From positions 186,001-250,000 of the forward strand of contig CAWIVH010000015.1 of assembly GCA_963839475.1 (NCBI GenBank): 64,000 bases of DNA. Direction: 5' to 3'. Of the stretch, positions 15,040 to 25,461 are shown piece after piece. The first letter of the stretch is position 1, and each line of letters starts with the position of its first letter. A model generated the notes under the pieces. The model had not been told where the DNA came from. It saw nothing but the letters and a program-made list of their open reading frames with translations, and searched no databases. This DNA comes from CAWIVH01 sp963839475 (GTDB taxonomy: Bacteria > Acidobacteriota > UBA6911). Position numbers and translations under genes: made by a program.

Positions 15040-16140
15040 TCACTTCGGCTGCGGTGACAGAGTAGCGCCTTCCCGCAGCTCATCCGTTGCGCGCCGCACA
15101 ACCAGGTCCCCGGCTTTCAGGTCGCCAAGAACCTCAACCAGGTCCCCGTCGGCAGCCAATCTCCGCACATCCACCCAGTGGGCTTTTCCCTTGAGGTTCT
15201 TTACTACAAACGTGCGCTCCGTGGTCGTCACAATGCTGGTTTTCGGAACGAAGAGGGATGGCTGCACCTTGCGGACCGGCCATTGAACTGTCGGATACAT
15301 GCCCGGAGCGAGGGATCCGTCCAGGTTCATAACATCCAGTTCCACCGGCATGGTGCGCGTTTTTTGCTCCAGCGCTTGCGATATTCGCGCCACGGTCCCG
15401 GCATAGGAACGCCCGGGCTGCGCCGGGATCGTGAATTTCACATTGGCGCCCCGCATGACTCCGCCAACATTTTCCTCCGGTATTGCCACGATGACTCTGA
15501 GGTGTGATACCTGCTGGAGAATGAGCAAAGGGTGATCCGCACCCGGCCCCACCAGGGCCCCGGGGTGAACGAGGCGATCCGTCACCACACCGTCGAACGG
15601 GGCGGTGATTTTCAGGTAGGCCTGCATGTCGTTCAGCGATCGAACCATCGCCTCTGCTGCCCGGCTCGACTCCCTGCGTGCAGTGAGAAGGGCTTTGGCG
15701 GCCTCCATTTGTTTTTCAGCTTGAATGACTTCGTTGCCGGCGATGACACCCGGTGTTCGAGCTGCCGTTTGCAGATGTTCCAAGGTGGTTTGTGCAGCCG
15801 CGAGTTGAGCCTCGGCCTGATGGATTTCAGCTTCAGCGACGAGCACCATGGATTGGGCTTTGGCTATCTGGGTGGCCATTTCAGGTGCGGAGAGTTCGGC
15901 GAGGAGGTCGCCTTTATTGACGTTGCTCCCTCGGTCCACAAGGATGCGATCGACGTATCCCGCCACCCTGGCATGAAGCGAGACGCTCAGGTATGGTGCG
16001 ATCTCGCCCGGCAGGTTGATCGTTCGCGTAACCGGCCTGACGGTCACGGGCACAAAATCCCCGGTTTGAGTCCAGGCGGCGCCGAGGGTGATGAGCGACG
16101 AGCAGATTGTCAAAACGATATTAAGGTTGCGTTGCGTCAT
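15040..16140 (-). CDS. RND efflux periplasmic adaptor (MFP)
   Basis: A 366-residue HlyD-type adaptor that links the inner-membrane RND pump to the TolC channel. An N-terminal signal (about 1-26) is followed by the lipoyl half-motif VAGYVDRILVDRGSNVNKGDL, a long alpha-hairpin (residues about 80-155, Ala/Glu/Gln-rich), the second lipoyl half (ITAPFDGVVTDRLVHPGALV), and beta-barrel and membrane-proximal domains. The ATG at 16140 overlaps the end of the RND gene by 20 bases, so translation is probably coupled. It is the last gene of the padR-tolC-RND-MFP operon. Confidence 0.93.
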   Translation of the reverse strand: MTQRNLNIVLTICSSLITLGAAWTQTGDFVPVTVRPVTRTINLPGEIAPYLSVSLHARVAGYVDRILVDRGSNVNKGDLLAELSAPEMATQIAKAQSMVLVAEAEIHQAEAQLAAAQTTLEHLQTAARTPGVIAGNEVIQAEKQMEAAKALLTARRESSRAAEAMVRSLNDMQAYLKITAPFDGVVTDRLVHPGALVGPGADHPLLILQQVSHLRVIVAIPEENVGGVMRGANVKFTIPAQPGRSYAGTVARISQALEQKTRTMPVELDVMNLDGSLAPGMYPTVQWPVRKVQPSLFVPKTSIVTTTERTFVVKNLKGKAHWVDVRRLAADGDLVEVLGDLKAGDLVVRRATDELREGATLSPQPK

Positions 16141-19100
16141 AGTAACGGCTCGCTGGATCTTTGGGGTTGAGAGATGGGGAAGCAGTGGAAGCCCTGCCCT
16201 GCAAAACGGCATAGATCGACGGCAGAATCGTCAGGGTTGCGAAAGTCGATACGAGAAGGCCGCCGATGACAGCCCGGCCGAGGGGCGCCGATTGGGATCC
16301 GCCTTCGCCGATTCCGATGGCCATCGGCACCATGCCCGAAATCATAGCGGCTGCGGTCATGAGAATGGCGCGCAACCGGCTCGTGGCACCCTCGCGTGTG
16401 GCTTCAATCAACGACTTTCCTTGCTGCCGCAATCGTTCCGCAAAGGTGACCAGAAGAATCGAGTTCGCCACCGCGATCCCGATCGACATGATCGCGCCCA
16501 TGAACGATTGAATGTTCAGGGTCGTACCGGTCAAACGGAGCATCAACAGGACGCCGCATAACACCGCCGGAACAGTCAGGATGACGGAGAGCGCCAGCCG
16601 CACGGACTGGAAATTCGCCGAGAGCAGGAGAAAGATCACCGCAATAGCCAGGAGCAATCCGATTCGAAGGCCGGCAATCGTCTGTTCGAGCGGAGGGATC
16701 TGGCCCCGGTATCGGACGCTGATTCCCCTGGGTGGCGCGCCGGCCCGCGCGAGCGCTGCCTTCAACTCCGGCGCCGCCTCACCAAGGGTAACGCCGCTCA
16801 GATTTGCGGTCAAACTGATCACGCGCTGGCCATTGTTGCGCTCGATCATTCCCGGCATGGCGCCGAGTTTCAGATCGGCAACGTTTGTCAGCGAGGTGTC
16901 GCCGGCGCCGCCATGCATGATCGGCAAATCCCCGAGATCCGCCACGTTTTGTACTTGATTGGGCGGCAGCTGAACCTGGATCTGGAAGGCATTGCCGGAG
17001 TTTGGATCGCGCCAGTAGTTCGGCTGGGTGAATCGCGAGGACGAAGTCGCGGGCACGACGGATCGGGCGATGTCGGCCATGGTCAAGCCGAACTGCCCGG
17101 CGCGGCCACGGCTGACATCGATGTCCAGTGTCGGGTAGTTGAGTTCCTGGGCAAACTGAAGATCACGCAAAAAGGTCAGTTTGGCCATCTCCGCCTGTAG
17201 CTTTTGAGCATAGGCGTAATCGTCCTGCAAGTTGATCCCCTGCACGGCCACTTCGACCGGTGTCGGAGAGCCGAAGCCCATGACTTGGCTGACGATGTCG
17301 CCAGCCTCGAACGAGAACCGGCAGGCCGGAAGTTCCCGCTGCAAAGCTCCCCGAAGCCTTTCCCGCAAGGCTTCTCCCCTTTTCATTTCGGGCCTGACAG
17401 CGACTTGAATCACCGCCTCCTGGGGTCCGCCGGTAAAAAGGTGGATCAGATTTACCGGATAGCTGGAGGGCACCACGCCTACGAAGTCACTGGTTATCAG
17501 GATGTTTTCCTGTCCGACTTCGCGGCGGATCACGTCCAGCGTGCGAAGCGCGATCCGCTCCGTTTCCTCCACCCGTGTGCCGGTGGGCGCGCGGAGCCGG
17601 AGCCGGAACACCGGCGCGTCGACATCGGGAAAGATCTCGGTTCCCATGCGCGGAAGCAGGACGTACACCAACCCCAGGGAAGTGGCCAAATAGACCAGGA
17701 CAATCGGCCAACGGAACCGCAAGACGGGCCCCAGATAGCGTGAATAGGCCTTACGGAGGAGACCCATCCATCCCTCGCCGCGATGCGATTCCCTCATCAG
17801 CCACGTAGCAAATACCGGGACCAGACTGCTGGAGAGCAGATAGGAGGCAATCATCGCGAATCCGACGGAAAGCGAAAGAGGGACGAAAAGCTGCCGGCTC
17901 ACCCCGACCATGAAAAAAGAAGGCACGAACACCGCGAGGATGCAAAGCATGGAAAGCATCCGCGCGATGGCGGTTTGGCTGGAAGCTTGAAGCACCGCCT
18001 GAGCCCTGGAAACGCCCGGCAGCATCTCCGCGTGGATATTTTCAATGGATACTGTCGCCTCGTCCACCAGGATGCCCACTGCCAGGGCTAGTCCCCCGAG
18101 CGTCATGATGTTGATCGTCTGGCCTGCACCCCAGAGAAGAACGACAGCGCTTAGCAGGGCGAACGGGATGTTGAGGACAACGATCAGCGCGCTTCGCCAG
18201 TCGCGCAGGAAGATCAGCACCATGAGGCCGGTCAAAAGCGCGCCGAGCAATCCCTCGTAGACCAGGCCGCGGATCGAGTTTGTGACATAGGGTGACTGGT
18301 CGAATTCAAGCTTCACCTCCACATCCTCAGGAACCGCCCTTTTGAAATCCGGCAAGGCGGCTTTGACAGCCTGGATCACCGCCAGGCTGGATGCGTCGGC
18401 GCGTTTGGTAACCGGGATGTATACAGTCCGTTTCCCATCCACATGAGCATAGGCGGTGACCAGGTCGGTGCCGTTTTCAATGCTCCCGATATCGCGGAGG
18501 AAAACAGTGGTTCCGGAGCCGGGCCGGATCGGCGTGCCCAACAGTTCTGTGAGGTCGCCACCCAGGGCCGCGTTGACTCTTGCGATGCGGTTGATCGTCC
18601 CTATCCGTATATTGCCGGATGGCATGACCAGGGTGGATTGGCTCACCGCCGAAATGGCCTCTTCCGGGGAAATGCGATACTGCTTCAGCTTCTGCGGGTC
18701 GAGCGTAATGACAACCGACCGTTGGTTGCCTCCGAACGGCGGCGGCGCCGATACACCGGGCAGCGTGGCGAAAAGGGGACGGATCCGGTTTAGCGCGAAA
18801 TCCTGCAATTCACCCTGGGTGCGTGACGCGCTGCTGAAGACGAGTTGGCCCACGGCGATGCTTCCGGCATCGAAGCGCGTGATGAAGGGCGGGACGGTCC
18901 CGGGAGGCATGAAGGCGCGGGCGCGGTTCACATACCCCACGGTTTCCGACATGGCCTGGCTCATGTTGGTGCCCTCGTGGAACACGAGCTTCATGAGGGC
19001 TGCCCCCTGGATGCTTTTGCTTTCGACCCTGTCGATCCCCGTGATATAGAGGAAGTGATACTCGTAATAATAGGTCAGGTACCCTTCCATCTGGGCCGGA

Positions 19101-19264
19101 TCCATGCCACCGTAAGGTTGAGCCACGTAAATCGCCGGATCCCCGACTTGCGGAAAGATGTCGACCGGCATTCGCTGCACGGCAAGCACGGCGCAGAGCG
19201 CGACTGCGGCCAGGACAACCAGGACGGTGATCGGCCTGCTGAGGGCGGCTAGAACGAGGCGCAT
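16121..19264 (-). CDS. RND efflux permease (AcrB/HAE-like)
   Basis: A 1047-residue inner-membrane proton antiporter, full length for the family, with TM1 at the N-terminus, two large periplasmic loops and the usual twelve-helix pattern. TM4 carries GILVDEATVSIEN; the proton-relay acidic pair is D-E rather than the D-D of AcrB. The second half repeats the pattern (GIAVANSILLVTFAE). Substrate is unknown; the sequence leans to hydrophobe/amphiphile exporters rather than the CzcA metal type, because the metal-type DFG signature is absent. It lies between tolC and the MFP gene. Confidence 0.93.
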   Translation of the reverse strand: MRLVLAALSRPITVLVVLAAVALCAVLAVQRMPVDIFPQVGDPAIYVAQPYGGMDPAQMEGYLTYYYEYHFLYITGIDRVESKSIQGAALMKLVFHEGTNMSQAMSETVGYVNRARAFMPPGTVPPFITRFDAGSIAVGQLVFSSASRTQGELQDFALNRIRPLFATLPGVSAPPPFGGNQRSVVITLDPQKLKQYRISPEEAISAVSQSTLVMPSGNIRIGTINRIARVNAALGGDLTELLGTPIRPGSGTTVFLRDIGSIENGTDLVTAYAHVDGKRTVYIPVTKRADASSLAVIQAVKAALPDFKRAVPEDVEVKLEFDQSPYVTNSIRGLVYEGLLGALLTGLMVLIFLRDWRSALIVVLNIPFALLSAVVLLWGAGQTINIMTLGGLALAVGILVDEATVSIENIHAEMLPGVSRAQAVLQASSQTAIARMLSMLCILAVFVPSFFMVGVSRQLFVPLSLSVGFAMIASYLLSSSLVPVFATWLMRESHRGEGWMGLLRKAYSRYLGPVLRFRWPIVLVYLATSLGLVYVLLPRMGTEIFPDVDAPVFRLRLRAPTGTRVEETERIALRTLDVIRREVGQENILITSDFVGVVPSSYPVNLIHLFTGGPQEAVIQVAVRPEMKRGEALRERLRGALQRELPACRFSFEAGDIVSQVMGFGSPTPVEVAVQGINLQDDYAYAQKLQAEMAKLTFLRDLQFAQELNYPTLDIDVSRGRAGQFGLTMADIARSVVPATSSSRFTQPNYWRDPNSGNAFQIQVQLPPNQVQNVADLGDLPIMHGGAGDTSLTNVADLKLGAMPGMIERNNGQRVISLTANLSGVTLGEAAPELKAALARAGAPPRGISVRYRGQIPPLEQTIAGLRIGLLLAIAVIFLLLSANFQSVRLALSVILTVPAVLCGVLLMLRLTGTTLNIQSFMGAIMSIGIAVANSILLVTFAERLRQQGKSLIEATREGATSRLRAILMTAAAMISGMVPMAIGIGEGGSQSAPLGRAVIGGLLVSTFATLTILPSIYAVLQGRASTASPSLNPKDPASRYYDATQP

Positions 19265-19285
19265 ATTGTCATATTCTCCTCAAAT

Positions 19286-20794
19286 TCATTGGCTGGCTTC
19301 GCCAAGAAACGGCTGAATGTCTCCCGCGGCCGCGGCTATTGCCAGGAGTCCCCGCCAGACACCCAGCCGCGCAAGGGCATCGTCAATCTCCGATTGCGCA
19401 AGCAGCCGCTGCGCCTCCGCCACCTCGTCGATATTCCCCAGACCCGACTGGTAGCGCGCCGTCGCCCTTTCGACGGTTGCGCGGGCGGCTGAGAGCTGCA
19501 GCGGAGTGTTCGCCGCCACTCGCCGCGCTCCCGTCAAAACAGCCACGGCCGCATTCCATTGGGCTTTGAGATCTGCTGCGATCTGTTGTGACCTGGCCAT
19601 CTCGGCCCTTATCGTCGATGCCTGCCCGGCCTCGCGCGCACGCGCGGCAAACCGGTCAAAGAGAGGAAACTCGACCGAAAAGCCCAAGCCGTAATTTTGC
19701 GTATCAGGGGCGAGGCCGTTCAGTCCTCCAAGCCGGTTTCCGTTTGTCTCGGCGCCAGTCCCACGCGCATAAGCTGCTGCCTGGAGATTGAATTTGGGGA
19801 AATAGGATCGCTCCAGAACCTTCAGCTGCGCTCTTAGTTGATCGACGATGGCGTTCTGTTCCCGGGCGACCGGATTCGCGGAGATGTCGGGCGCGGCGAT
19901 GGCGTGTTCCTGCGGCAGCTGCAGTAACCGGGAGGCGTCGGCTGAAATCCGATCCGGTTCCATTCCCACAAATCGCGAGAGGTTTGCGCGCGAAACGTCG
20001 GTCGCCTGCTGGGCCCGGATCCACAACGTCCTCGCCGCAGCGATTTCGGCTTCGGCGCGCGAGGCGTCGGCTCCGGGGCGCAGCTGAGCATCGACCAGCG
20101 CATGGATCGTTCGTGCAATCACCTCGGCTCGATCCACGGCCGCCTGTGCTGCGCGGGCGGCCTCCTGGGCTGCCACCAGGGTGAAATAGGCATCTGCTGT
20201 CGCTACCGCGACATCAAAACTGTTTCGCTCCAGTGACGCCTCAGATCTCGTCCTTGCAGCCGTGGCGGCATCAACATTCGCCCGCCGATAACCGAAATCG
20301 AAGGGCTCCCACTTGACCAACGCACCGACCGCGCTGCCCCAAACCGACCCAAGGTTATTCGTCCCCAACACCGGGCCGGAAATGGAAGGGATGAAACCCT
20401 GAGGCAGCAGCATTCCGAAGATGTTGTTTCTCGTGGCGCGATTCACCTGCCCATACGCATCCACCCGCGGCAAATAGGCGGTCCGTGCGAGCTCAATGCC
20501 GGCGGATGCGGCATGGATTTGTTCCTCGGACACTCGAACGGAGGGGTAATTATGCAAGGCTGTCTCAACAGCCATGCTGATGGTCAAAGCTGCTGGCACG
20601 GTTTCCTGCTGTGCCGGGAGAACCGTACATGCCGCGAGCATTAGGATCAGTGCTCGCGCCGCGTATTTACACCTGCGGCCGTTTTGTTTCAACAAGGCAG
20701 AATCTCCCTTTAAATCCGTAGCCTTGGAGCAAACTTCCTCGTCCGCGGCCGGTCTGTATGATTCGTGCGGCCTGTGAAAATGTTTCAGATCCAA
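19286..20794 (-). CDS. TolC-family outer-membrane efflux protein
   Basis: A 502-residue OEP protein with two internally related halves of long Ala-rich coiled coils (SVRVSEEQIHAASAGIELAR; later GNIDEVAEAQRLLAQSEID), the channel component of the tripartite pump. The start is a TTG at 20794, preceded by AGGAGG four bases upstream and overlapping the padR stop by ten bases. The hydrophobic signal segment (LILMLAACTVLPAQ) therefore comes after an unusually long basic leader of about 45 residues; an internal start cannot be excluded. Confidence 0.88.
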   Translation of the reverse strand: MDLKHFHRPHESYRPAADEEVCSKATDLKGDSALLKQNGRRCKYAARALILMLAACTVLPAQQETVPAALTISMAVETALHNYPSVRVSEEQIHAASAGIELARTAYLPRVDAYGQVNRATRNNIFGMLLPQGFIPSISGPVLGTNNLGSVWGSAVGALVKWEPFDFGYRRANVDAATAARTRSEASLERNSFDVAVATADAYFTLVAAQEAARAAQAAVDRAEVIARTIHALVDAQLRPGADASRAEAEIAAARTLWIRAQQATDVSRANLSRFVGMEPDRISADASRLLQLPQEHAIAAPDISANPVAREQNAIVDQLRAQLKVLERSYFPKFNLQAAAYARGTGAETNGNRLGGLNGLAPDTQNYGLGFSVEFPLFDRFAARAREAGQASTIRAEMARSQQIAADLKAQWNAAVAVLTGARRVAANTPLQLSAARATVERATARYQSGLGNIDEVAEAQRLLAQSEIDDALARLGVWRGLLAIAAAAGDIQPFLGEASQ

Positions 20795-21156
20795 GATGCC
20801 TCCTTGCGGCGAGATGACCTTTTGGCGGTAATCGCTTTATGCGCATCGACGACCACTTCGCGATACAACTCCCCCACCTGGGACCTTACCAGAGCCAGAA
20901 CTTTCCTCCCCTCCGCGGTGATTCGATATTCCTTCCGGGCGTGAATTCGACGGTTGGGATCGCCGACGCACTCCAGCCAGCCATGCCGCTCCAAACGGTT
21001 GAGCAGGGGGTACAGTGTCCCGGGGCTGATGGCATATCCATGCCGCCGCAGCTCCTGTGTCATCCACTGGCCGTAGACACGCCCCTCTGCAGCGTGGTGG
21101 AGAATATGCACTTTCCAGAAGCTGAGGAGGATTTCTCTGGCGACGGCGTGGATCAT
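20785..21156 (-). CDS. PadR-family transcriptional regulator
   Basis: A 123-residue PadR winged-helix repressor: VYGQWMTQELRRHGYAISPG covers the recognition helix, TLYPLLNRLERHGWLE the wing-adjacent helix, and RKEYRITAEGRKVL the wing. A C-terminal helix gives dimerisation. Such proteins sense small phenolics or drugs and repress neighbouring transporters. It is the first gene of the efflux operon, and its last codons overlap the TTG start of the TolC gene, which implies autoregulated co-expression. The start at 21156 is chosen by the conserved MIHAVAREI beginning; an upstream frame reaches 21207. Confidence 0.92.
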   Translation of the reverse strand: MIHAVAREILLSFWKVHILHHAAEGRVYGQWMTQELRRHGYAISPGTLYPLLNRLERHGWLECVGDPNRRIHARKEYRITAEGRKVLALVRSQVGELYREVVVDAHKAITAKRSSRRKEASWI

Positions 21157-21734
21157 GATCAGTTTTTCCCCGATGAATGGGTCCGGACTGGAAATTACGA
21201 AGATCATCTACGGTTACCGATAATTTACTCCGTGCCGGATGCGACATCAAGGGGGAACTGCCATGTTTCGCGGCACAGCGGCCCACAGATGGGCGGAATC
21301 CTATCCTTGCATGCTGCGTGGCCTTCGCGGTTGGATCGAATGGATGGCTCAATCAACCATGCGGGATTGCCCTGTGATCCACGTGAAACGAAAAATGGGG
21401 CTACCTGTCTTTGACAGCGCGGATCTCAGAAGCGGATACCAGTGGTTTTTTGCGCAGGCATTTCGTTTCAGGTTTATTAGCGTGATGCAATGAAATCTTG
21501 CGGATTGAAATTCGCCCAGAAAGCAGCCTGCCTCCTTGGCGCCGGCAATTCAGGCAAACCAATGACTCTTACTTTGCTCACTGGCAGTGAGGGGATTCAA
21601 GAGAATCAACTCCGCTTGCTCAAAAGACCAGGATTCAAGACGTGCGCGCATCCAACCCGGAGACGTTCCGACGAACCGGTGCATGAGCTCATGGAGACTG
21701 GCTTACCCAATGCCTGCCAGGGTGTCCGGTATGG
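21157..21734. other. divergent intergenic region, no gene recognised
   Basis: About 580 bases between the padR operon and the DUF5916 gene, which diverge. Promoters for both should lie here. I do not see a clear PadR-type ATGT/ACAT operator, nor a supported small gene. Confidence 0.35.
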
Positions 21735-23978
21735 ATGACTTTCGACAAAAATCTAAATATGATGCAGGCTCTTATGATTCGCATTGGGATTTTTTCGATC
21801 GTCCTTTGGTGCTTTGGCTCCCTGTTTGGAATCGCCGGCCAGAATGGCTCAGCACCTGTCTCCAGGCTCGAGGCCGACCAGGTCCAAGGCTCCATCGAAC
21901 TGGACGGAAAGCTCGATGAGCTTTCCTGGCAACGGGCTAATGCGGCTGTCGAACTGGTGCAGCAATCGCCGCGGCCCGGTGAATCCACGCCCTACAAAAC
22001 CACCGTACGCGTCCTGGTCTCACCCGACAATCTTTATTTCGGATTTGAATGCATCGATCCCGATCCTTCGAAGATTGCCATTCACACGAAGCAGAGAGAC
22101 GGCTCTGTCTACGGCGACGATACCGTTACTATCGTATTGGACCCTTACGCGGATCACCGCACGGGGTATTTCTTCCAAATCAATGCAGCCGCGGCACGCC
22201 TGGATGGACTCGTAGCCGGGCCCGAGGAGCCGAAACTGGACTGGGATGGAATCTGGGACGCAAGAACGCAGCGATCGGCGCAAGGATGGTCTGCCGAGAT
22301 CGTAATTCCCTTGCGGACGATAAGTTTCGCGCGCGGAGCCGACACTTGGGGGATCAATTTTGAGCGGAATATCGCACGGGAACGCATGGTCCTGCGATGG
22401 GCGTCACCGACTCTCGACTCATTCCTGTATGACCTGAGTCGGGCCGGCATTCTCGAGGGGATTCAAGGACTCAAACAGGGACTGGGGCTGGAAGTCAGCC
22501 CCAGCTTTGTCAGCCGAATGATAACCGATTTCCAGGAGGGAGCCCGCCGCTGGCAGCAGGAACCCGTCCTTGATGCTACCTACCGGATAACTCCGCAGAT
22601 GGCGGCGGTTTTCACAGCCAACACTGATTTTGCAGAAACCGAAGTAGATTCCCGGCAGCTCAATCTCACCCGGTTCGAGTTGTTCTTCCCGGAACGGCGC
22701 CCCTTTTTCCTGGAGGGGGCAAATCAATATGAGTTCGGCTTGGGACTCAACGAAACTTTCCTGCCGTTTTTCAGCAGGCGAGTGGGACTTTACCGCGGCC
22801 AACCCATCGACATTAACACGGGATTCAAGCTGAATGGACGTGCCGGTCGATGGAATGTCGGTTTGCTGGATGTTCAAACCCGGGATACGGAGGTGCGGTG
22901 GAATGCCGACGATGTCGTCCCCGGGACCAACCTTTTCGCCGGTCGTCTCTCCTATGATCTGAATCCCAAACTGCGAGTCGGAACGCTGGTCACCCATGGC
23001 CATCCCGACGGAGTAACACGTAATGCCCTGGCTGGATTTGATGCCGTCTGGCGAACATCCGAGTTCATGGGCAACAAAAACTTCCTCATGGGCGCCTGGG
23101 GCGCCTTCAGCTCAGCAGACATTGCTGCCGGCGACCGGATTGGATGGGGGTTCAAAGTGGACTATCCCAACGACCTATGGGATTGCGCCACTTCACTCAA
23201 TCATTTCGGTGAAGCACTCAATCCGGGGCTGGGATTCCTGCCGCGCCCGGGCACGAGGCGCTTTGAAGCCTCATGCGAATTCAAACCCAGGCCGAGCAAG
23301 ACCGGGCCCTTTCACTGGGTGCGCCAGAATTTCATGGAGCATCGCTTTTATCACGTCACAAACTACAGGGGAGAAGTCGAATCCTGGCGCTTTTTCTGGG
23401 CGCCGGTCAACGTCCAGCTGGAATCCGGAGATCGCTTCGAGTTCAACTGGGTGCCGTATTACGAATACCTCCCCGAGCCCTTCGAAATTGGCGGCGTCAC
23501 GCTTCCCGTTGGAGAGTATCGGTACGATCAATTCCGCCTGGAATTTCAGACGAGCCACCATCGGCCCTGGGAGTTCGGAACCACCACGTGGTTCGGGGGC
23601 TTCTACAATGGACACCTGGTTCAGCTGGAAAATTACCTTCGCTTCACATCCCCGGGAGGAACCTGGCAGACTGCCGTGAATTCCGCACAGAACTTCGGCA
23701 CCCTGGTGCAGGGAAAATTCGCTCAAAGATTATGGCAGGTCGATCTCGCCTATGCCTTCAGCCCCAACCTCGTGTTGACGAGCTATTTGCAGTACGACAG
23801 CGAGTCCGAAAATGTAGGCAACAACCTGCGCCTTCGTTGGACCTTCCAGCCGGGCAACGATCTCTTTGTTGTCTGGAATCGCGGCTGGAAGCGACTTATC
23901 CTGAACCGTGATGAAGTGGGCTTTGTCCCTGAGGGCGAACTGCTGGCTGTGAAACTGCGTTGGACGTTCCGAAGGTAA
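21735..23978 (+). CDS. DUF5916 outer-membrane protein with CBM9-like domain
   Basis: A 747-residue exported protein. After a hydrophobic signal (about residues 14-35) comes a CBM9-like beta-sandwich (residues about 45-250; IELDGKLDELSWQRA, YFGFECIDPDPSKI), then a DUF5916 region rich in alternating beta strands and ending in LRWTFRR, as expected for an outer-membrane barrel. FFPERRPFFLEGANQYEFG is the family's characteristic segment. Function is unknown in the family; carbohydrate binding or import is only suggested by the N-terminal domain. Several near ATG codons exist; no ribosome-binding site decides between 21735 and 21759. Confidence 0.85.
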   Translation: MTFDKNLNMMQALMIRIGIFSIVLWCFGSLFGIAGQNGSAPVSRLEADQVQGSIELDGKLDELSWQRANAAVELVQQSPRPGESTPYKTTVRVLVSPDNLYFGFECIDPDPSKIAIHTKQRDGSVYGDDTVTIVLDPYADHRTGYFFQINAAAARLDGLVAGPEEPKLDWDGIWDARTQRSAQGWSAEIVIPLRTISFARGADTWGINFERNIARERMVLRWASPTLDSFLYDLSRAGILEGIQGLKQGLGLEVSPSFVSRMITDFQEGARRWQQEPVLDATYRITPQMAAVFTANTDFAETEVDSRQLNLTRFELFFPERRPFFLEGANQYEFGLGLNETFLPFFSRRVGLYRGQPIDINTGFKLNGRAGRWNVGLLDVQTRDTEVRWNADDVVPGTNLFAGRLSYDLNPKLRVGTLVTHGHPDGVTRNALAGFDAVWRTSEFMGNKNFLMGAWGAFSSADIAAGDRIGWGFKVDYPNDLWDCATSLNHFGEALNPGLGFLPRPGTRRFEASCEFKPRPSKTGPFHWVRQNFMEHRFYHVTNYRGEVESWRFFWAPVNVQLESGDRFEFNWVPYYEYLPEPFEIGGVTLPVGEYRYDQFRLEFQTSHHRPWEFGTTTWFGGFYNGHLVQLENYLRFTSPGGTWQTAVNSAQNFGTLVQGKFAQRLWQVDLAYAFSPNLVLTSYLQYDSESENVGNNLRLRWTFQPGNDLFVVWNRGWKRLILNRDEVGFVPEGELLAVKLRWTFRR

Positions 23979-24126
23979 ACCGCGCGCACCTTTTGCTCCT
24001 TCCGGTCCACCGGTCCGGCTTTCTCTCAAGCCGCTGTTTCCGGCAGGCTCACACGCAAATGCGACGGCGATGCTGGTGGCAATCTCAAGGATGTTGTTAT
24101 ATAAGCGTCGTCCGTGGAGGCAAGGT

Positions 24127-25461
24127 ATGCGCAAGAATGCCCTGATTGCTTTGACTCTGGTAGTCCTCGGAGCACCCCTGCTCCCAGCTGCTTTTCGCAA
24201 GGAAGATGTGAAAGTCCACAAGCTCGAAAACGGGCTCAAGATTCTGTTGGTGGAGGATCACAACATCCCGAATGTGGCTCTGTACACCTATTTTCATGTC
24301 GGTGCCCGCAATGAGCGCCCCGGATTGACAGGTGTGTCCCACTTCATCGAGCACATGATGTTCAACGGAACCAAGAGGTTTGGTCCGGGCGAGTTTGACC
24401 GGAAGATGGAGTTTGCGGGCGGCTCCAATAACGCTTCGACCGGTTCGGACATGACCGGCTACACCGACTGGTTCCCGGCGGCGGCGCTCGAGTCGATGAT
24501 CGAAATGGAAGCCGACAGGATCCAGGGGCTTATTTTTGATCCCAAGGTATTTGAGTCCGAACGGGGTGTGATCGCTTCCGAACGGCGCATGGGGGTCGAA
24601 AATAACAACGATTCGATGCTGTCGGAGAACGTCCAGGCGACGGCCATCATGGCCCACCCTTACCATTGGGGTGTCATTGGGTGGATGAGCGATATATTAG
24701 GTTGGCGGCGGGACGAGGTCATCGGCTATTATCGCACCTACTATTCGCCCAACAATGCGGTCCTCGTGGCGGTAGGCGATTTTGACAGCGCCAGAGCGCT
24801 GGCTCTTATCACCAGATATTTCAGCGGGATTCCAGCGGGCGCCCCGCCCCCTCCGGTAATTACCACGGAACCGCCGCAGATGGGTCCCAAAACCGTCCTG
24901 ATTCGCAAGGAGGCGCTGGCGCCCTCCTTTGAAATGGTGTTTCACGGGCCGAATTGCTCATCCGCTGATTATTACCCTCTCTCGATCCTGGGAATGACTC
25001 TTTTTAACGGGGAGAGCAGCCGCCTGTACCGGCGCCTGGTCCGCGAAGAGCAGTTGGCCATTTACGTGGGCGGGGGAGTTTTTGAAACCATAGATCCGGA
25101 ACTCTTCCGCATATCAGTGAAACCGAGACCCGGCGCCGACCTCAGCCGGCTGGAGGCGGTGATTGAGGAGGAGCTCACCAAAGTCAAGAGCGGCGGAATT
25201 ACGGAACAGGAGTATCAAAAAGCTCTGAACATGGTGAAAAATCAGTTCTACTCCGGGCTTCAGACGATCTCGGGGAAAGCCGGCCAGCTTGCGCGCGCGG
25301 AAATCCTGTACGGAAGCTTTGAAAGCCTTTTCACCCGGATGGACAGGTATTCAGCCGTGAAAAGAGAACGGATACAGGAAACGGCCAGGAAATATCTTGT
25401 GGAGAATAACAGGACGGTTGGAAAGCTGATTCCGATCGTGCCTGATGGAGGTGCGCGATGA
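24127..25461 (+). CDS. M16 zinc peptidase, catalytic subunit
   Basis: A 444-residue exported pitrilysin-family protease. The inverted zinc motif HFIEH (H72, E75, H76) is intact, and the third ligand Glu is expected in ESERGVIASERR. A signal peptide covers residues 1-21. It has the one-half M16B/C size, about 45 kDa, and therefore needs a partner to make the closed chamber. GGAGG six bases before 24127 fixes the start. The next gene overlaps by ATGA and encodes the non-catalytic partner, so the pair should assemble in the periplasm as a heterodimer. Confidence 0.93.
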   Translation: MRKNALIALTLVVLGAPLLPAAFRKEDVKVHKLENGLKILLVEDHNIPNVALYTYFHVGARNERPGLTGVSHFIEHMMFNGTKRFGPGEFDRKMEFAGGSNNASTGSDMTGYTDWFPAAALESMIEMEADRIQGLIFDPKVFESERGVIASERRMGVENNNDSMLSENVQATAIMAHPYHWGVIGWMSDILGWRRDEVIGYYRTYYSPNNAVLVAVGDFDSARALALITRYFSGIPAGAPPPPVITTEPPQMGPKTVLIRKEALAPSFEMVFHGPNCSSADYYPLSILGMTLFNGESSRLYRRLVREEQLAIYVGGGVFETIDPELFRISVKPRPGADLSRLEAVIEEELTKVKSGGITEQEYQKALNMVKNQFYSGLQTISGKAGQLARAEILYGSFESLFTRMDRYSAVKRERIQETARKYLVENNRTVGKLIPIVPDGGAR

